In this document: positions 6,696 to 6,897 of the stretch, piece after piece
Position numbering within the stretch: position 1 is the first letter of the stretch
Layout: each line of letters begins with the position of its first letter
Assembly (NCBI GenBank): GCA_002423265.1
Contig: DIVE01000120.1
Span: 1,121 to 8,017 of the forward strand
Reading direction: 5' to 3'
DNA: 6,897 nt
DNA from: Methylophilaceae bacterium UBA6140
GTDB lineage: Bacteria > Pseudomonadota > Gammaproteobacteria > Burkholderiales > Methylophilaceae
Position numbers and translations under genes: made by a program
The notes under the pieces: generated by a model
Databases searched by the model: none
The model's input: only the letters and a program-made list of their open reading frames with translations
Told to the model about the DNA's origin: nothing

Positions 6696-6897
6696 GCTCC
6701 ACCACTCCTGATTTTTTGCGTGCCATCTCGATCAACACGCAGGCTTCGGCGCTGCCGTCATTGGCCTGCATCAGCTGCTGCGCATAACGCTGACCATTCG
6801 CGCTCCAGCCGGCGCGTTGAGTGCTGAGCATCATCTGCAGAAACAACCGGTTGAAGGCCTGCTGGTCAAACGGCGCCGGCGACACCAGACCGGCATC
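6685..6897 (-). CDS. waaG: C-terminus of WaaG-like LPS core glycosyltransferase (5' end outside window)
   Basis: Only the last 70 residues are present; the frame stays open to the window edge and stops with TAA at 6687-6685. The visible start DAGLVSPAPFDQQAFNRLF and the later WSANGQRYAQ match the C-terminal end of WaaG, where E. coli has a similar VIAEPFSQEQLN stretch followed by WAENARHYAD. WaaG is a GT4-family enzyme that adds a hexose to heptose II on the growing core at the inner membrane. A GTG at 6885 lies inside this conserved stretch and is unlikely to be a true start. The overlap with waaP and the downstream kinases support the assignment. The transferred sugar cannot be read from this fragment; in P. 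aeruginosa the counterpart handles a galactosamine-type residue. Confidence 0.8.
   Translation of the reverse strand, partial: DAGLVSPAPFDQQAFNRLFLQMMLSTQRAGWSANGQRYAQQLMQANDGSAEACVLIEMARKKSGVVEHAV
6705..6709 (-). promoter_or_regulatory. Ribosome binding site of waaP inside the waaG end
   Basis: AGGAG on the minus strand lies nine bases before the waaP ATG at 6695 and within the last codons of the waaG-like gene. It supports the ATG at 6695 and coupling of the two genes. Confidence 0.6.

Overview
The window reads as chromosomal DNA of a Gram-negative proteobacterium of medium-high GC. The gene content (heptose-type LPS core enzymes beside an Entner-Doudoroff dehydratase) fits a beta- or gammaproteobacterium; the genus cannot be fixed from this stretch. 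All real genes lie on the minus strand and are read from high to low coordinates. No tRNA, rRNA, insertion sequence, CRISPR array or phage gene was found.

Layout in transcription order. (1) 6897-6685: C-terminus of a WaaG-like LPS core glycosyltransferase. (2) 6695-5877: WaaP, the LPS heptose I kinase, with its catalytic loop intact. (3) 5863-5060: a second LPS-kinase-fold protein of the InaA/WapP kind, whose catalytic Asp is replaced by Ala. (4) 5029-3557: a protein of about 490 residues with two kinase domains in tandem, each with its key residues. (5) 3525-1807: a NodU/CmcH-type O-carbamoyltransferase. (6) a 208-base gap with a good sigma70-type promoter. (7) 1598-1: edd, phosphogluconate dehydratase, cut by the window edge before its last 70 or so residues.

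Genes 1-5 overlap or lie at most about 31 bases apart and look like one operon that decorates the inner core of LPS. WaaG adds a hexose to heptose, the kinases add phosphates to the heptoses, and the carbamoyltransferase probably adds a carbamoyl group to a heptose. The order closely resembles the Pseudomonas aeruginosa core cluster (waaG-waaP-wapP/wapQ kinases-carbamoyltransferase WapO), so the system is not wholly new. The points most worth a second look are the apparent pseudokinase, the double-kinase fusion, and two homopolymer runs inside that fusion. edd seems to be a separate transcription unit of central carbon metabolism, with its own promoter that has an inverted repeat inside the spacer.
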